Positions 47,789 through 60,177 of a DNA stretch of 64,000 bases are shown here, one piece after another (position 1 is the first letter of the stretch; every line of letters starts with the position of its first letter). The stretch comes from Cryptomeria japonica (taxonomy: Eukaryota > Streptophyta > Pinopsida > Cupressales > Cupressaceae), in assembly GCF_030272615.1 (NCBI RefSeq), contig NC_081414.1, forward strand, positions 779,194,119 through 779,258,118. Direction: 5' to 3'. The position numbers were made by a program, and so were the translations under genes. The notes beneath the pieces are model-generated. The model worked only from the letters and a program-made list of their open reading frames with translations. It was not told where the DNA came from and did not search any database.

Positions 47789-49093
47789 ATTGTTTGCAAC
47801 AATAATGAGGGAAAACTAAGAGGGAGGAGGGGTTGAATCAGTTTTCACCAAATCTACAAACTTAGTTACAAAAATAAATCTGATAAACTACAACAACAAC
47901 AAATATAAGCAAATTGATAACACAATACACAACACCAATATTTTTACATGGAAAAATCGGTTAAGGAAAAAACCACAGTGGGAAACTACCCACAGTAGAT
48001 GATACTCTATAGTAGTATGTGAAAATATTACAATGGGGAATGCACATGCATTCAAGCACACTACCTAGAGATCACTACTAAAAGGATAATGACCCAAAAG
48101 GCTACAAACCTTAGGGACGTCTCACTGACTTACAAAAAGATTCACACTATAATTTGAAAGCAATGAACTACAATAATAGCATCTCCAAATGCTTGATGGT
48201 AGCTTTGGTTAAACACAATTATTTGCTCTGCAACACTAATCTCTCCACAATGCACTACATTGAAATATGAATCCTTGTTCTCACATACACCACTCTTTGA
48301 TAATGCAGACACAACTTCGATATACAATTTACATGATCATATTACCTATTTATACAATTCATCAACCTTGATAACAAGTTCAGCTAAACCCTCAACTCAC
48401 AATTACAAAATTATATCGCACGATATAAATATTGACCACCGAACCAATATAATGATATACATGAAATAACATGGACCTAATTAAAATCTCTGAACATGCA
48501 ACACCACCGAAAATCATGCCAAGATCAACCACATAGCATAAAGAACATCACCAGTTCAACAAAGTCATCAAAAACTTGCACAACGATGAGTGCAGATCAT
48601 AAAAAAATATAGGAAACAACTAGGAAACACTAGCAAGCACGTTAGAATCACCAACAACAACTACCCAAACACCACTTATCAAATCTTCATTGATCAACAT
48701 CTGAAACTCAAGAATACTCAAACAATAGTAACTGTCACAAAGAAAGATAACTTGTGGAGTACCAAATCATGTGCCATCTAAAGTGAAGATACACAAGACC
48801 ATCCCAAAAAATCTCCCAAAATATCAAGACAAGATCTGATCACACTGGAATATACCAAAGGAAATATTGAACTCTACAAAGCACTGATATGAAAAACAAA
48901 CTACAAAACAAGATCATATGATATGATCAATTAAGCTTCGTGGATCACCAAAATGAATACAAAAGAATATCATGATACTAAAGATACTCAATACACCAAA
49001 CCATAATCCCAATAAACCAATTAGCAATCACCAGAGTAGGAATATGTTGACATCAATGCCAACAACATATCCTAGCAGCCCTAATGCCCAACA
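47789..49093 (-). repeat. Right (5') LTR of B
   Basis: TGTTTGCAACAAT to GCCCAACA, next to the primer site at its left and AAGTC at its right. Confidence 0.9.
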
Positions 49094-50909
49094 AAGTCAT
49101 GTAAGGAGAATTTTAATTTTATTTCTGTGTTTTGTTTTATCTATATGCTTCCCAGGTGTCACAATATTTAAATAAAAATAGATAACAACTCATCATGTAA
49201 ATAGAAATCATTTCATTGCATATTGTCGAAACTTAGAATGAAATCACTCTACTTCTAAGACAATGGTATACACAAAAAACCTAGTTTCTAAAAGATAAAC
49301 CATAGTTTGTAATAAGTAGAAAGACCAAATTATGGCCATGTTTGTAAACATTAATAAACAATGGAGAAAACTACAATTTTGATACACCATGTATGTCAAA
49401 TTATAATAAAGCAATGATAACACCTACATAATAGTTGTGAATTTTATGGTAAAGGATAATGTAAAGTGGATAGGCTTTCAAACATATTTGTATAAAAGAT
49501 AATGTTTTATGAGAAACAAGTGCATGTGTGTATGTGATTCAATTCTGAAATTTCAAAGTATTGTACTTCTCAAATCTATATGTGTAGTGACATGTGAAAA
49601 GAACTAGTTAATGTGTTGTGACTTAAGTGGGTGACATCACTCATACAACTTGGGTAAAGGTAAGATAAATGCCATGGTTGACCATACTATTGTGAAAGTC
49701 AAGTGTGTAAATAAAAGTTAAGAATGTGTTATTAAATCATGATGGGATGGTTAAGGTGTGTATGTTTGATGATGGGTGTTAGTATGCAAGTATTGTGTAA
49801 TGTTGTGTTAGAGTAATCTATGGAATAGTTATTTTAACCATATAAGATTCATACCATGATATTGTATTTATAGTAATCTATTGCGAGGTCACTTTTTCCA
49901 AATGAGATGTATATCATGGTTTTTTGTTGGTAATGCTCTATGGTAAAACTATTCCTATCAAATGATATGAACACCATGCAAATAGGGATTGAGTGATAGA
50001 GGACCTCTATTTGTGTCTTAAAACAATTTATATATATAAATTTGAACGATATTAGTTTCTATAGTCCATCCCACATGTAGAGCCACACTTGTTTGTTCAT
50101 AGTGTTAATATAGTCCCGTATGTTCATCCTATGGGTTGAAGATAAATTTATATGAACGATGGTACAAGATTTGGATGCTTTAGTAGTATGGGCAATGATC
50201 ATCATGAAATGGTATAATTTGTATATATGTTGTTTGTGAGCATCTTGATTTAGCATGATATCACTATACATGGTTAGATAACACCATTCTCTTGCTTACC
50301 TCAAGTGGCTTAAGAAAAGCTATAGATTGAATGTAATGTGAAACTCTTTGTAAGTTTGAAAGTTATTGATGACTATTTATCAATGATTTATTTCTTAATA
50401 TTATGCCATTTAGTGTTATTCGCTACATTTGGGATATTTAGCCATTAGAAGTTACTCTTAGTCTGTTTTCTAAAGGACTTAATTAATTTAATTTTTTTAT
50501 TAAAATTGGGACGTTGTAATGGAACTCTAGTTGATCTTTTATTTCTTATTTTTATTTTATTTTCAAACTTCTTTTGTTTGAAACTTTGATTGATAAGCTT
50601 ACAATTAATGATCAAATATTTATTTATAATTCACAAACTATTGAAATATGTTGTAATGTGTTGTAGACTACCATACTCTAGGTGTTTCTTTGTCAGGCTA
50701 TATAGGGGAGTAGATGGACTAGGTAATTTAATTGTGTAGATAGAGGTGGCTAATGGGACTAGTGTGGGAGGATCCATAATCTATTTCTCCCTAAGTGTTT
50801 GATTGTATGAGGTATCTTTATTTTAGAGGATAACCCTGTTACAAAAATGAATGAATGCTAGAAGGAAATTAATGGATAGGTCCTTAGAGAAGGTCACTGT
50901 GACGTAGTC
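49094..50909. other. Spacer between element stacks
   Basis: A/T-rich with no coding similarity. It contains the 60-bp tandem repeat listed separately. Confidence 0.5.
49811..49985. repeat. Three-unit 60-bp tandem repeat
   Basis: Units start at 49811, 49871 and 49931. Shared words at the same phase are TAATCTATGG (or TAATCTATTG, TGCTCTATGG), an A/T block, AAATGA.AT and CATG. The units are diverged but the register is exact. Confidence 0.75.
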
Positions 50910-52204
50910 TATTGGAATCTAGCAACACTAAGAGGGGGGGGTGAATCGGTGTTATGTCAGAATGTTCAATTTTAACCTTATTATGACATGCATTCACCAA
51001 CTGGTAAACCAATACATATATAATTGAAGGAAGTAAAATAATCGATAAACCAATCAGATAAGTAAATACCATAACATATTAAATTTATACATGGAAAACA
51101 TCAAAGAGGAAAAACTACGGTGGGATTTGTGACCCACGATATCAATCCATTGGCCATATGAAAAGATATTACATAATATGGGTGCCTGCACATGTAGGAA
51201 GGCTTACAACCTAGAGCACACTACTCAACACAAAGGAGTCTCACTGACTATGGTTACTTTGAATAACAAAACATAAAAATGAACTCATTTAATGTATCTG
51301 CTATGCCTGATTGAGTTCTAGTTCAAGCTCTGATGTTTCGATTATGAAAAAACCCTAAACCCTTACCGAAACAACCTCTTACATAAATGTCCTCATATAC
51401 ATGATCTTCACATTTACTCATAACATCAATATTCCTATCATTACAATCATTTACCATCATATTCATCCTATCATAAAATGATCTAATCAACTGACCTATA
51501 TACCCTTACAATCCTTCATGACTCATGTCGTCTTACATAGATAATTACAAAATGAATATATATTTTGGCTCATTACGTATATACATACATATCAAAATGA
51601 ATTGTTGATTGGCAGTTCTTCCAATGATATTGGCCTCCTATATCGGTACCCTATTTGCAAGTCATGTCAGCCTTCAATGCCGGTACCCATAGAATCCTTC
51701 CTACCAGGAAGATACCTATCGGTGCCAGTGTCTGCTGGTGAATAACCAAACTAAAGAATGAAGATGGAACATGTTTCCATCAATGGCAACATATGAAACC
51801 AATCAAATGAGTGTCAATTTCTAACAATCTCCCCCTTTGGCATTGATGGCAACACTCATGTGATAAATGATAATGGTTTCTATATGTCGGTTTCACCTTG
51901 AGGCTACTCCCCCTGAGTTGAATATCCATCTGTGATCATGATCTGCACAAATACTTCATATCCCCTTATGTCAAGGATATATTTTTCACCTATACCTCCC
52001 CCTTTTACATCAATTCAAAAAAAAAAACTGAAAACCAGGACAAAGAATGAAATTCTATACAAAGAATGTGTCCCAAAACACCTCACCAGAGTTGAATATA
52101 CTTGAAAATTTCTATATAGGCTTTCTCCAAAAGCTCTAGATAAGTGTCCCGACTAGATTTGAATGTGTTGGATATGAATACAAGTCCATTAAGCATGTGA
52201 GCAT
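50910..52204 (-). mobile_element. Element F, minus strand, left part only
   Basis: A left (3') LTR at 50910-51826, from TATTGGAATCTAGCAACAC to TCTAACA, is followed by CTCCCCCTTTGGCAT and interior DNA. The interior near 52100-52195 (CTATATAGG, GGATATGAATACAAGTCCA) matches element C at 53850-53905, so F and C are one family. The first LTR base pair reads TA rather than TG. F is cut at 52205 by element G; its right half is not in the window. Confidence 0.75.
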
Positions 52205-52671
52205 TGTTGGCCATTTGGAGGAATTGATTATGTGTTGCATTGATGTTTTGTCATTGATGTCAACACTAGCTATTTTGGATTCTTTACCGACACCCTTCTA
52301 GTCTTGATAGGATGTGTGGTTTCTAGTTGCTTTGGATCTGGCATGATCTAGTATACTTCAGTATGATTTGGTTAAGGAATTGGCTTATTCATGCTACTCA
52401 TGTTCATATTCAGTTAGCTAGTTTTGATCTGGTAATTGGATGCTATCATGTTTGCTTGGAAGCTTGGTTTGTGCTTTCGGTCAGGGTTTCACTGGTAGAG
52501 GTTTATTGAAGATCTTTAATGATATGCATAAGTGGTGTTGGTGTAACTTCTAGTATGGATTCGAGAAGCTGATGGTGATCATGTTTGAGACTTGGCAGAT
52601 TGGGATCATTGCTTTAGCGTGTGGACCTATATTGGTTCTTGGTTGATCTAGGTTATGGACCAGCTTAATGT
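52205..52671 (+). repeat. Element G: start of a plus-strand LTR
   Basis: TGTTGGCCATTTGG begins here, followed by TTTTGTCATTGATGTCAACA, the wording found near the 5' end of plus-strand LTRs of this group (compare 17310 and 23980). F's interior similarity to C stops at this point. G is interrupted at 52672 by C; no other part of G is seen. Confidence 0.6.
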
Positions 52672-53562
52672 TGTTGGAATACAATAAATCCAAGAACACT
52701 GAGAGGGGGGGGGGTGTGAATGAGTGTTCTATCAGTAATACAAGATTTTTATTTTTTATAACATATACATATAAATCGGTAAATGAATAAAACATATAAC
52801 ATGAAGTAAATAAACCAGCCACATGAATGAACACTATAACACACACTGAATTTATACATGGAAAACCTCAAAGAGGAAAAACCACGGTGGGATTTGTGAC
52901 CCATAATATCAATTCACTAGCCATATGAAAGATATTACATAGCATGGGGACCTACACATGTAGAAAGGCACACTACTCAACACAAAATAATCTCACTGAC
53001 TACAAGCTTCTACTGAGATAAAACAATAATGGTGAACTCACAAAATGCATCTACAATGCAAAAAAGAGTTCCAGTTATAGTTCTGTTATGTACCAGTTCA
53101 TAAACCTTGAACCCTTCTACCAGTATCTCCTTTCCTCCAAGAATGCTTTACAAACCATCCACTGATCATGATATTACTTTCCCATACAAATAACCTACAT
53201 ACATATCCTTCGCATCACTTTTATCTTCTACCTTATCATGTTTCAAAATGACCTAATAGACTGACTTATATACCCTTTATAAACAATATGCCTTATGTCG
53301 GCTTACAATATAAAAGATATTCAATGTTGGCCCTATACAATAATTACAAAATGATTTTACAAATAAAACCTTTCGGATCCTAGACTGATGTTGGCTTTAC
53401 TGAAGTGTTGGATGTTGGTGTTGGTGATGACCCTGATTACTCCAATGTCGGTATCTTCCGGTGTATGCCTCCAAATGATGGTATTTGCTGGTATATGCCT
53501 TTTCGAGAATCTTGTTTCCATCAATGACAAAATATAAATCCAATGAGTGTCAATTGCCAATA
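52672..53562 (-). repeat. Left (3') LTR of C
   Basis: TGTTGGAATACAATAAATCC to GCCAATA (ACA expected), before ATCTCCCCTTTGGCATTC. Bases 52667-52671, AATGT, are the left half of the target repeat. Confidence 0.85.
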
Positions 53563-53848
53563 ATCTCCCCTTTGGCATTCATGGCAACACAAATGTGAAA
53601 AATGGATCCCCTGCCAGGTCAACTAAAACATGCTCCCCCTGAGCTGATTGACTTTGTCTGCAATATACTCTCTATCTGATCTCCTCCCCCTAGGATTATA
53701 TACATATATATATATTTTTCACATAATATACACTCCCCCTTTGGCATCAATGCCAAAGATAGGTGAAAGAATTGAAAGAATTATTACAAATTACTTTACT
53801 GAGGCTTGAGCAATTTCAACATTTCTGGGTAAGATTTCTCTAGCAAAT
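53563..53848 (-). other. C 3' interior with two polypurine-like tracts
   Basis: ATCTCCCCTTTGGCATTC touches the LTR at 53563. A second tract CTCCCCCTTTGGCAT at 53733 lies in a palindrome (CTTTGGCAT, CA, ATGCCAAAG; 53739-53758). A (TA)n run is at 53700-53715. Confidence 0.7.
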
Positions 53849-56800
53849 CTATATAGGTATCCGAGCTGGTTTTGAATGTTTCAGATATGGATACAAGTCC
53901 ACTCTGTAAATGTACAAGTGTTTCTTTTTCAGTGACTTCTGCCGGTGTGGGATTTGCAAGCAATCCATACATTCCCTCTTATGTACACCAAGTGAATCCA
54001 ATCTTGGACTCACCAAACCTCTAAGACTTCTTGCTCTCCAAATAATCTTGTCTCTTTCCTTTGCAAAAGAAAAAATTTGGTTCTCCAAAGTCAAAATTTG
54101 TCCATCAATAGATGTTGTAAGTGAAGTTAGTCCATCAAAAGAATTAGCAATATTAGCAATCTGTTCATGTAACTCCTTTATCCTCTTATGTACATTTGTT
54201 GTAAGAATTTCTATATTACAACAGACCTTGTAGATGTTAGTATAATGTTTCAAAGAATTTTCAATAAGTATAAGTTTCTCTTCAACCTTCCTCTTCTCTA
54301 TCTCAATAATCTAGTCAAAAGCTACTTTCTTGGCTAGAGTAAATCTTTCAAGTGATTTCCTACTAGAAATATTCTGTAATGGTTGAAAGTTTTAAGAGAT
54401 GTGCTCTATCAATGTCTTAAGCTTGCCGGAAGGGCTTGCTTCATTTTCAATCATACAATCAGGAATCAATCTATGCAAAATTGTTATTGACTGGTCTATT
54501 ATTCCTTTGTCTACAGATCCTTCCTACATTAGCTTTTGAGTAACCATCATCATTAGCTCTGTGGGACTCATCTTTGTGATTGATTTCATCTCAACTTGAG
54601 AAGTGTCAATTGCCAAAAGTTTTGCAGGGGAATCAACTATCGGTATGGTATTGGGTGTCTTATTAGTCTTATTTTCCTTATCCTCTCTTGGTGTATCCCT
54701 TTTCTCATCCTCTTTTGCACTGGTGGCTTCGCCACTTGGTGTAGTATTTATTACTGTCGGTGGAGTATTATCCACAATATTATCAGTATACTGTTCATTA
54801 CCTATATTACCTTTCTCAGACTATACAAATGTTGTCTCTGCTGGTTTAGTCTGCACACTCTCATCAATTTTAGGATTATCTACCCATTCATTCAAAATTT
54901 TATCTGAACTTCCCAAAATTCATTTCCCTTTAGATCTGTCCAGAATGGTGGGAGTTGTTTCCTTAGCAAATTGTTCTTGAGAATTAAGGAAATCAAGATT
55001 CTTTTGGAAGAATTTAGCCCAACCATCTCTAGTCTCATTTATTATTTCATTGACTCTACCCATCATTAAGCTTATTTGTTGGGGTTTGCTGCTAAAGATT
55101 GTTCTATTTGCAACTTCTATACATATTTTCATTTCCTCATTATTTAGAGAACCACACATGCTCAAAAGTTCAACTTTTTTAATCTCTATGTCCCTCCTAA
55201 TTGCATCTAATCTCCTTGCATCTAACTTATTATACAATGATAAAGGAATTTCTTTCAAAATCTTTACCAAAGCCTTCTTATATATGTCTAAATGTAGCAA
55301 AATTGCTTCTTCCATTTTATTTTGCTCATTATCATCTAAATCTTCATAGAAATTTCACACATTCTTCAATATTCCATATTTAGTTACCTCATCTATCAAT
55401 TATACACAAGTCATTGGGGGGATGATGGTAACATTACCAGATTCAATTGCTTCATCTATCAGACTCTTTTCCTTCTTGTTGGGGGTTGTAGGAGCGGATG
55501 GAGTAGGCTACCTCTTCTAAGTAGGTTTCCTTGCTGGAGGTGTGGATTTTGTTGTTACCTTTCTTACTAGCTTCCTCCTTGTTTCCACCTTCTCTTCTAC
55601 CAGAGGCTTGTCAGGTTTCTTCCTATGTACCCTTCTGAATGCAAGAGGTTGATTATCCTCTGGATCAGAATTATAAGTGATAGAAGAAATGAAAGTATTA
55701 GGCCTCTTTACCTCAAGAGCACTAGCCGTTGCTGGTTGATCTACCAGTTTAGATCAAAAACCTAGTTCTGTATCTATCTTGTGAATTACATTTTTAACAA
55801 ATGTAGATATTTTGTCTATTTCATTTTCCCTCCTTTTCTTGTTGAAACCAATTTTAACCTCAAGATCCTTCTCCTCTGCAGTGCCAAAGTGTTTAGCCTT
55901 ATCATCCAAAGGAGCATCAATCAACATTTTAGCATATAGTTCCAAGATGATGACATCAACTTCATACCCCAATGCAGTGGCCCATATTTTTCTAGGTTCC
56001 ACTGCTTCCATCATTATCTCATCTATTTTTACCATGAAGCAGATCTTAGTGGAGTATTTCTCCATAATATGTTTAAAGATTCTCTCCCTAAATCTCAAGT
56101 TCTCTTGAAAATTTTTAAACTAGCCCCAAAGCTTCTCATCCCTGTTATTTCCAAGACTAGTGATTGCATATTTGATCTGCATACCTACCAGTATGTCATA
56201 AGCCCAACATTTCTTTCCCCAACATGGTAGCTCATTCATGAAATACAACATCAAGTAGACAATAAGATTTCCAAATTGGAATATTCATTTCTTAACACCT
56301 TTGATCTTTCCAAGATTTAACATTAATTCACTTCTTAACCATTCATGCAAGTCATACTTTCCATTATTCTTTATCATTTGGTATGCGGCATGGATACAGG
56401 AACTAGCAATAGAGTTTAATTGACTTGATTGAGTTACCTTGTAGCTGATGATCATGCTGGCAGATTTCACATCTGTATCTTTGATGGTGCTAATCCTCAT
56501 TGATCTTCCATCATGGGTTGCACTGGTGAGCTTCTCAACCATAGTGTTGGATATCTTATTTTCTCTTCCCTGTCCAACTTTGGGTAAGTTGGTGACCACT
56601 TGAACTGCTTCTTTGGTGATCATGTGAGGCCAGTCCAGCTAGATGAATTCATTATGGACCCTGCTCAGAACACATCTAATTACTTCCTCCTTGAATTCTG
56701 TATGTACAAGATTCTCATTAACCCTAGGTCTTCAATGATTTGATATTCTGGCTTGATTGTTTCAGAGCTACCTAGTATCACAAATTGATACATTCCCTTG

Positions 56801-57018
56801 ATTTCCTCAGTGCCTAAATCTTCCAAGGTGCATTGAATATAGGCCCTAACATCTTCCACATAAACTACACCATTAGGAACCCTTGAAAATGCACAAGTAG
56901 AGTCTTCCTTCATTACAATTTGGGGAACTTCCTTGAAAATAGGTTTAAGCCTATCCTTAACCTCAATAATAGTGGGATTCACAATGAAAGTAGGAGCAGA
57001 TGATGATTTCGATGCCAT
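53849..57018 (-). pseudogene. C large unknown ORF
   Basis: ATG 57018 (MASKSSSAPTFIVNPTIIEV) opens about 1050 codons with one frame change near 56690 and several stops; after that one frame holds to 53849. N-terminal part: CTLEDLGTEEIKGMYQFVIL and HMITKEAVQVVTNLPKVGQ. Middle: KIWATALGYEVDVIILELYA and a basic linker (RRVHRKKPDKP, TRRKLVRKVTTKS). Then a helical region (55315-54920), an acidic/Thr-rich linker (EKRDTPREDKENKTNKTP) and a terminal coiled coil (about 54253-54050). No known enzyme motif. It takes the place of pol. The TKEAV...LP wording recalls ORF H. Function unknown; a structural or gag-like role is possible. Confidence 0.65.
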
Positions 57019-57483
57019 TTCAAATAAATATCTAGATAACAGTCATCGGTTGAAAGATCTTGATTACTTCTCAGATAACTGTTGGAAATCCTTTGGAATG
57101 CCTTTGCTCACTCTTGATAACCTATGATTAGCCTTTGCTTCACTCTGGTTTTCTCAAGTGTTGGGTGAGTGAAAATGAGTCCATTTTCCCTTTTTATCAA
57201 TGAGTAAACCCTAATTCATCACTGTTATAAATGCTTAGCAGTGCGCCCTACCGGATGTCGGTTTCACATTTTTATGCGGGATAAACCTCCATCAATGATC
57301 AATATCACTCTCTAGATCTCTTTCCAGATCTCTTCCATAGAATATGCAAGATTTACAATGAATTTTCCCACCCCTAAGGTGTATGCCTCAGTTACCAGTT
57401 GAATTTTCTACCGGTGTAGGAATGCTTTGTTCTACCTATGGAGTTAATGGTGCAATTACTAGTGTAGTTGCATCTCCACTTGG

Positions 57484-58538
57484 TTATTCAGACTTTCTAA
57501 CCCATATCTTGGTGTGATCTTGTTGTATTTCATCTACCTTCTTCTTTTCTTTCTCATTTGCTTTATCATTGCTAATCGGTTTAGTCTTGCTTTTGCAGTA
57601 CTTAGCAATATGACCTATTTTGTTGAATTCATAACATGTAACATTATTCTTTTGAATTGCTTTGAAATATCCGATGTCATTCATGACCTACATTGATTAT
57701 CCAAATGTACAAACTTTCCACATGCATGACATTTAATATTCATTCTACAATCTTCTGACGTATGACCATATTTCTTGCAATTTGTGCATTGACCGAGAAC
57801 TGAATTGTAGTTTTGATTTTCTTTATTTCTACATTGTCTAGCCATATGCCCAAATTTATTACAAACAAAGAATCTACCATTGAATTTGTAAGCATTAGAT
57901 TGCCTTACCAGTTTCCTCTGGTCTAATGAGGTTTGTATACCGGTTGTCTGATCTTCATTAGTAGTACTGGAGCTTTCACCTTGTACAAATTTAAGTCCTT
58001 TAGAATCTTCACTCTGCCTTTGTCTTTTCAATAAATCATCCAACTGTGTAGCACTAATCCTGAATTTTTCTTTATACTCACTTGCAATAGTCAGATCATC
58101 TCTCAGAGTCATTATTTGTCTCTCTAGCTCTTGTTCATTATTCTGGGATTGTACCAAATCAGTTCTCAACAAATTATTTTCATGAGCCAATCTACCACAT
58201 TCTTCAAATTTGTTCTTCAGAGATATAGCATGATTTTCTTCCTTCTTCTTTATCTCATCAATATCTTTTGACATCCTCATAGTCAAGTCTTGCATTTCAT
58301 TTTTCATGAGCATGTTTGCTTGACTCAGTTTCTGACATAGTTCCTTAAGTGCATTTTTCTCTTCATCATCCTGGTTTTGCAAAATTTCCTTCCTCCTAGC
58401 TTGAGCTTATGATAACCTTTCTTGCAGAACAAGAATTAATTCATTAGCATAATTCAATTCATCTTGCAGCTTTAAGTTCTTCAACCTTTCAGTATCATAA
58501 TCCTCAAGTGCCATCTCAAGTTGCTTCTCCATAGCCAT
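57484..58538 (-). pseudogene. C coiled-coil and zinc-knuckle protein
   Basis: Start chosen at ATG 58538 (MAMEKQLEMALEDYDTERLK), about 60 codons past the primer site on the minus strand; a TAA interrupts near 58410. A long coiled coil (about 58380-58000) is followed by knuckles VCNKFGHMARQC (first Cys lost), CTNCKKYGHTSEDC, CHACGKFVHLDNQC and, after a frameshift, CYEFNKIGHIAKYC (second Cys lost). It ends KIWVRKSE, like the WVEKENE end in copia-2. So it equals the C-terminal half of copia-2 Gag, without the UBN2-type N-terminal part. Role likely RNA binding. Confidence 0.8.
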
Positions 58539-58598
58539 GTTCAATGATTTTGGTTTCAGGATCTTTCTCAAGATGTTAAACTTCCTCTAAGGTACCAG

Positions 58599-58611
58599 GC
58601 TCTGATACCAA
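58599..58611 (-). other. Primer binding site of C
   Basis: On the minus strand TTGGTATCAGAGC, a perfect tRNA-iMet-type site one base from the LTR. Confidence 0.88.
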
Positions 58612-58612
58612 T

Positions 58613-59109
58613 TGTTGGAATACAATGAATCCAAGAACACTAAGAGGGGGGGGGTGAATTAGTGTTCTTCCGGTAATAAAAGATTTTAACTTTTTATAAC
58701 ATACACATATAAACTGGTAAATGAAGAAACATATAACATGAAGTAAATAAACCAGCCACATGAATGAACACCATTACACATTGAATTTATACAGGGAAAA
58801 CCTCAAAGAGGAAAAACCATAGTGAGATTTGGGACCCACGATATCAATTCACTGGCTATATGAAAGATATTACATAGCATGGGAGCCTGCACATGCAGGA
58901 AGGCACACTGCTCAACACAAAAGAGTCTCACTAACTACAAGCTTCTGCTGAGATAAAACAATAATGGTAAACTCACAAAATGCATCTGCAATGCTAAAAA
59001 GAGTTCCAGTTATAGTTTTGTTTTGTATCGGTTCATAAACCCTTATCCCTTCTACTAGTATCTCCTCTCCTCAGAGAATTCTTTACAAACCATCTACTAA
59101 TCATGATAT
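58613..59109 (-). repeat. Right (5') LTR of C, cut by D
   Basis: Matches 52672-53175 up to AATCATGATAT, where element D begins; the left copy continues ATTACTTTCCC. Confidence 0.85.
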
Positions 59110-60177
59110 TGTTAGGTCCTAGAGACAACTGAGAGGTGGGGGGGGGGTTTGAATCAATTGTCCAATAAATTCAACCAAAATTAACTTAACCGAAACTTAA
59201 TGCTTAATGCCGGTAAACCAAATTTTATGTTAGTAGATAGTTTTATTAGTTAATTGCAATACCGGTAAAGATTAATGCATGAAAAAGAAAGACAATAACA
59301 TCCACAACACATAACACAAATATTTGTACGTGGAAACCCTGTAAGGGGTAAAACCATGGTGAGAAGCTTTACCCACAATCAAATGACCCTACTGCAAATA
59401 GTATGTGTGTACAATATGGAGTCTGCACATGCGAAAAGGCTAGCTGCCTAGAGTGCACTTCTCAATCACAAAATGGGAGTCACACTAACTACAATTGGAT
59501 GGTTAAACCCAATGATAATGTACTGCATAAAATAACATCTTCATATGTTGGATTCAGTATCGATTTAGCTCTGATTGCCTTCACAAAAACCTTCCTTCAA
59601 TCTTCAAATGATGTTTGTGTGTATAGCTCTGATTATTTTCGCATATACCTTATTACAATCCCTTTTCTTTTTCACATATTAATCTCATAAATGAGATCTT
59701 ACATTTATACCATAACCTAAGACCAATTGAATAGGTCGGCTCACTAAGAATATTACAATAAAATCAATTAGAAATAAATCATTATGCGATGCATCATGTC
59801 GGCTCAATGCATTTACAATAATAATAAATCATCTCCATAAAGTGTCGTGCTGGTCTGGAATAGATATGCTTGCCAGTGCATAACCTGGACCTATTTACTG
59901 GTAACAACAAATATACAAACCCGAATAGACCAATAACCAAATCGCCAAAACCAAGTGATCGAATAATGTCTTTGACATAACCAAGTAGTCTCCAAGTCAT
60001 TCCAAGTGCCAATGAACAATATAACCTATTGGTGAACCAAATACTGGTGACTGTGCATAAGTCACTGACTTATCAGTGAACATAACCAAAGATCTCCAAG
60101 TGTTGATAAGGTTGACAAGTGTTTACAAGTGTTGACATCAATGACAAAACCATATCAACATATCCAAAATACCAACA
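59110..60177 (-). repeat. Left (3') LTR of D
   Basis: 1068 bases, TG to CA, with the G-run ending (GAGGTGGGGGGGGGG) typical of the LTRs here. No second copy in the window. Confidence 0.72.

Larger units (their letters stand above)
30446..49093 (-). mobile_element. Ty1/copia element B, minus strand, interrupted by A
   Basis: AAGTC stands on both sides (30441-30445 and 49094-49098). The right LTR (47789-49093) is intact; the left one is split by element A but adds up to a similar length, about 1.3 kb. The interior (43253-47788) reads gag, protease, integrase, RT and RNase H from right to left. Every domain has stops, so it is inactive. Confidence 0.92.
52672..59109 (-). mobile_element. Element C: non-autonomous LTR element with novel ORF
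   Basis: Left (3') LTR 52672-53562 and right (5') LTR 58613-59109 both start TGTTGGAATACAAT.AATCC. The right LTR is cut by D at 59110. A perfect primer site is next to the right LTR. The interior (53563-58612) has a zinc-knuckle ORF and a large unknown ORF, and no protease, integrase, RT or RNase H. It must depend on an autonomous relative, probably one like copia-2. Confidence 0.82.

Noticed and set aside
54596-54980. Hydrophobic plus-strand ORFs opposite the C unknown ORF
   Set aside because: They are antisense shadows of the acidic/Thr-rich linker of the minus-strand ORF.
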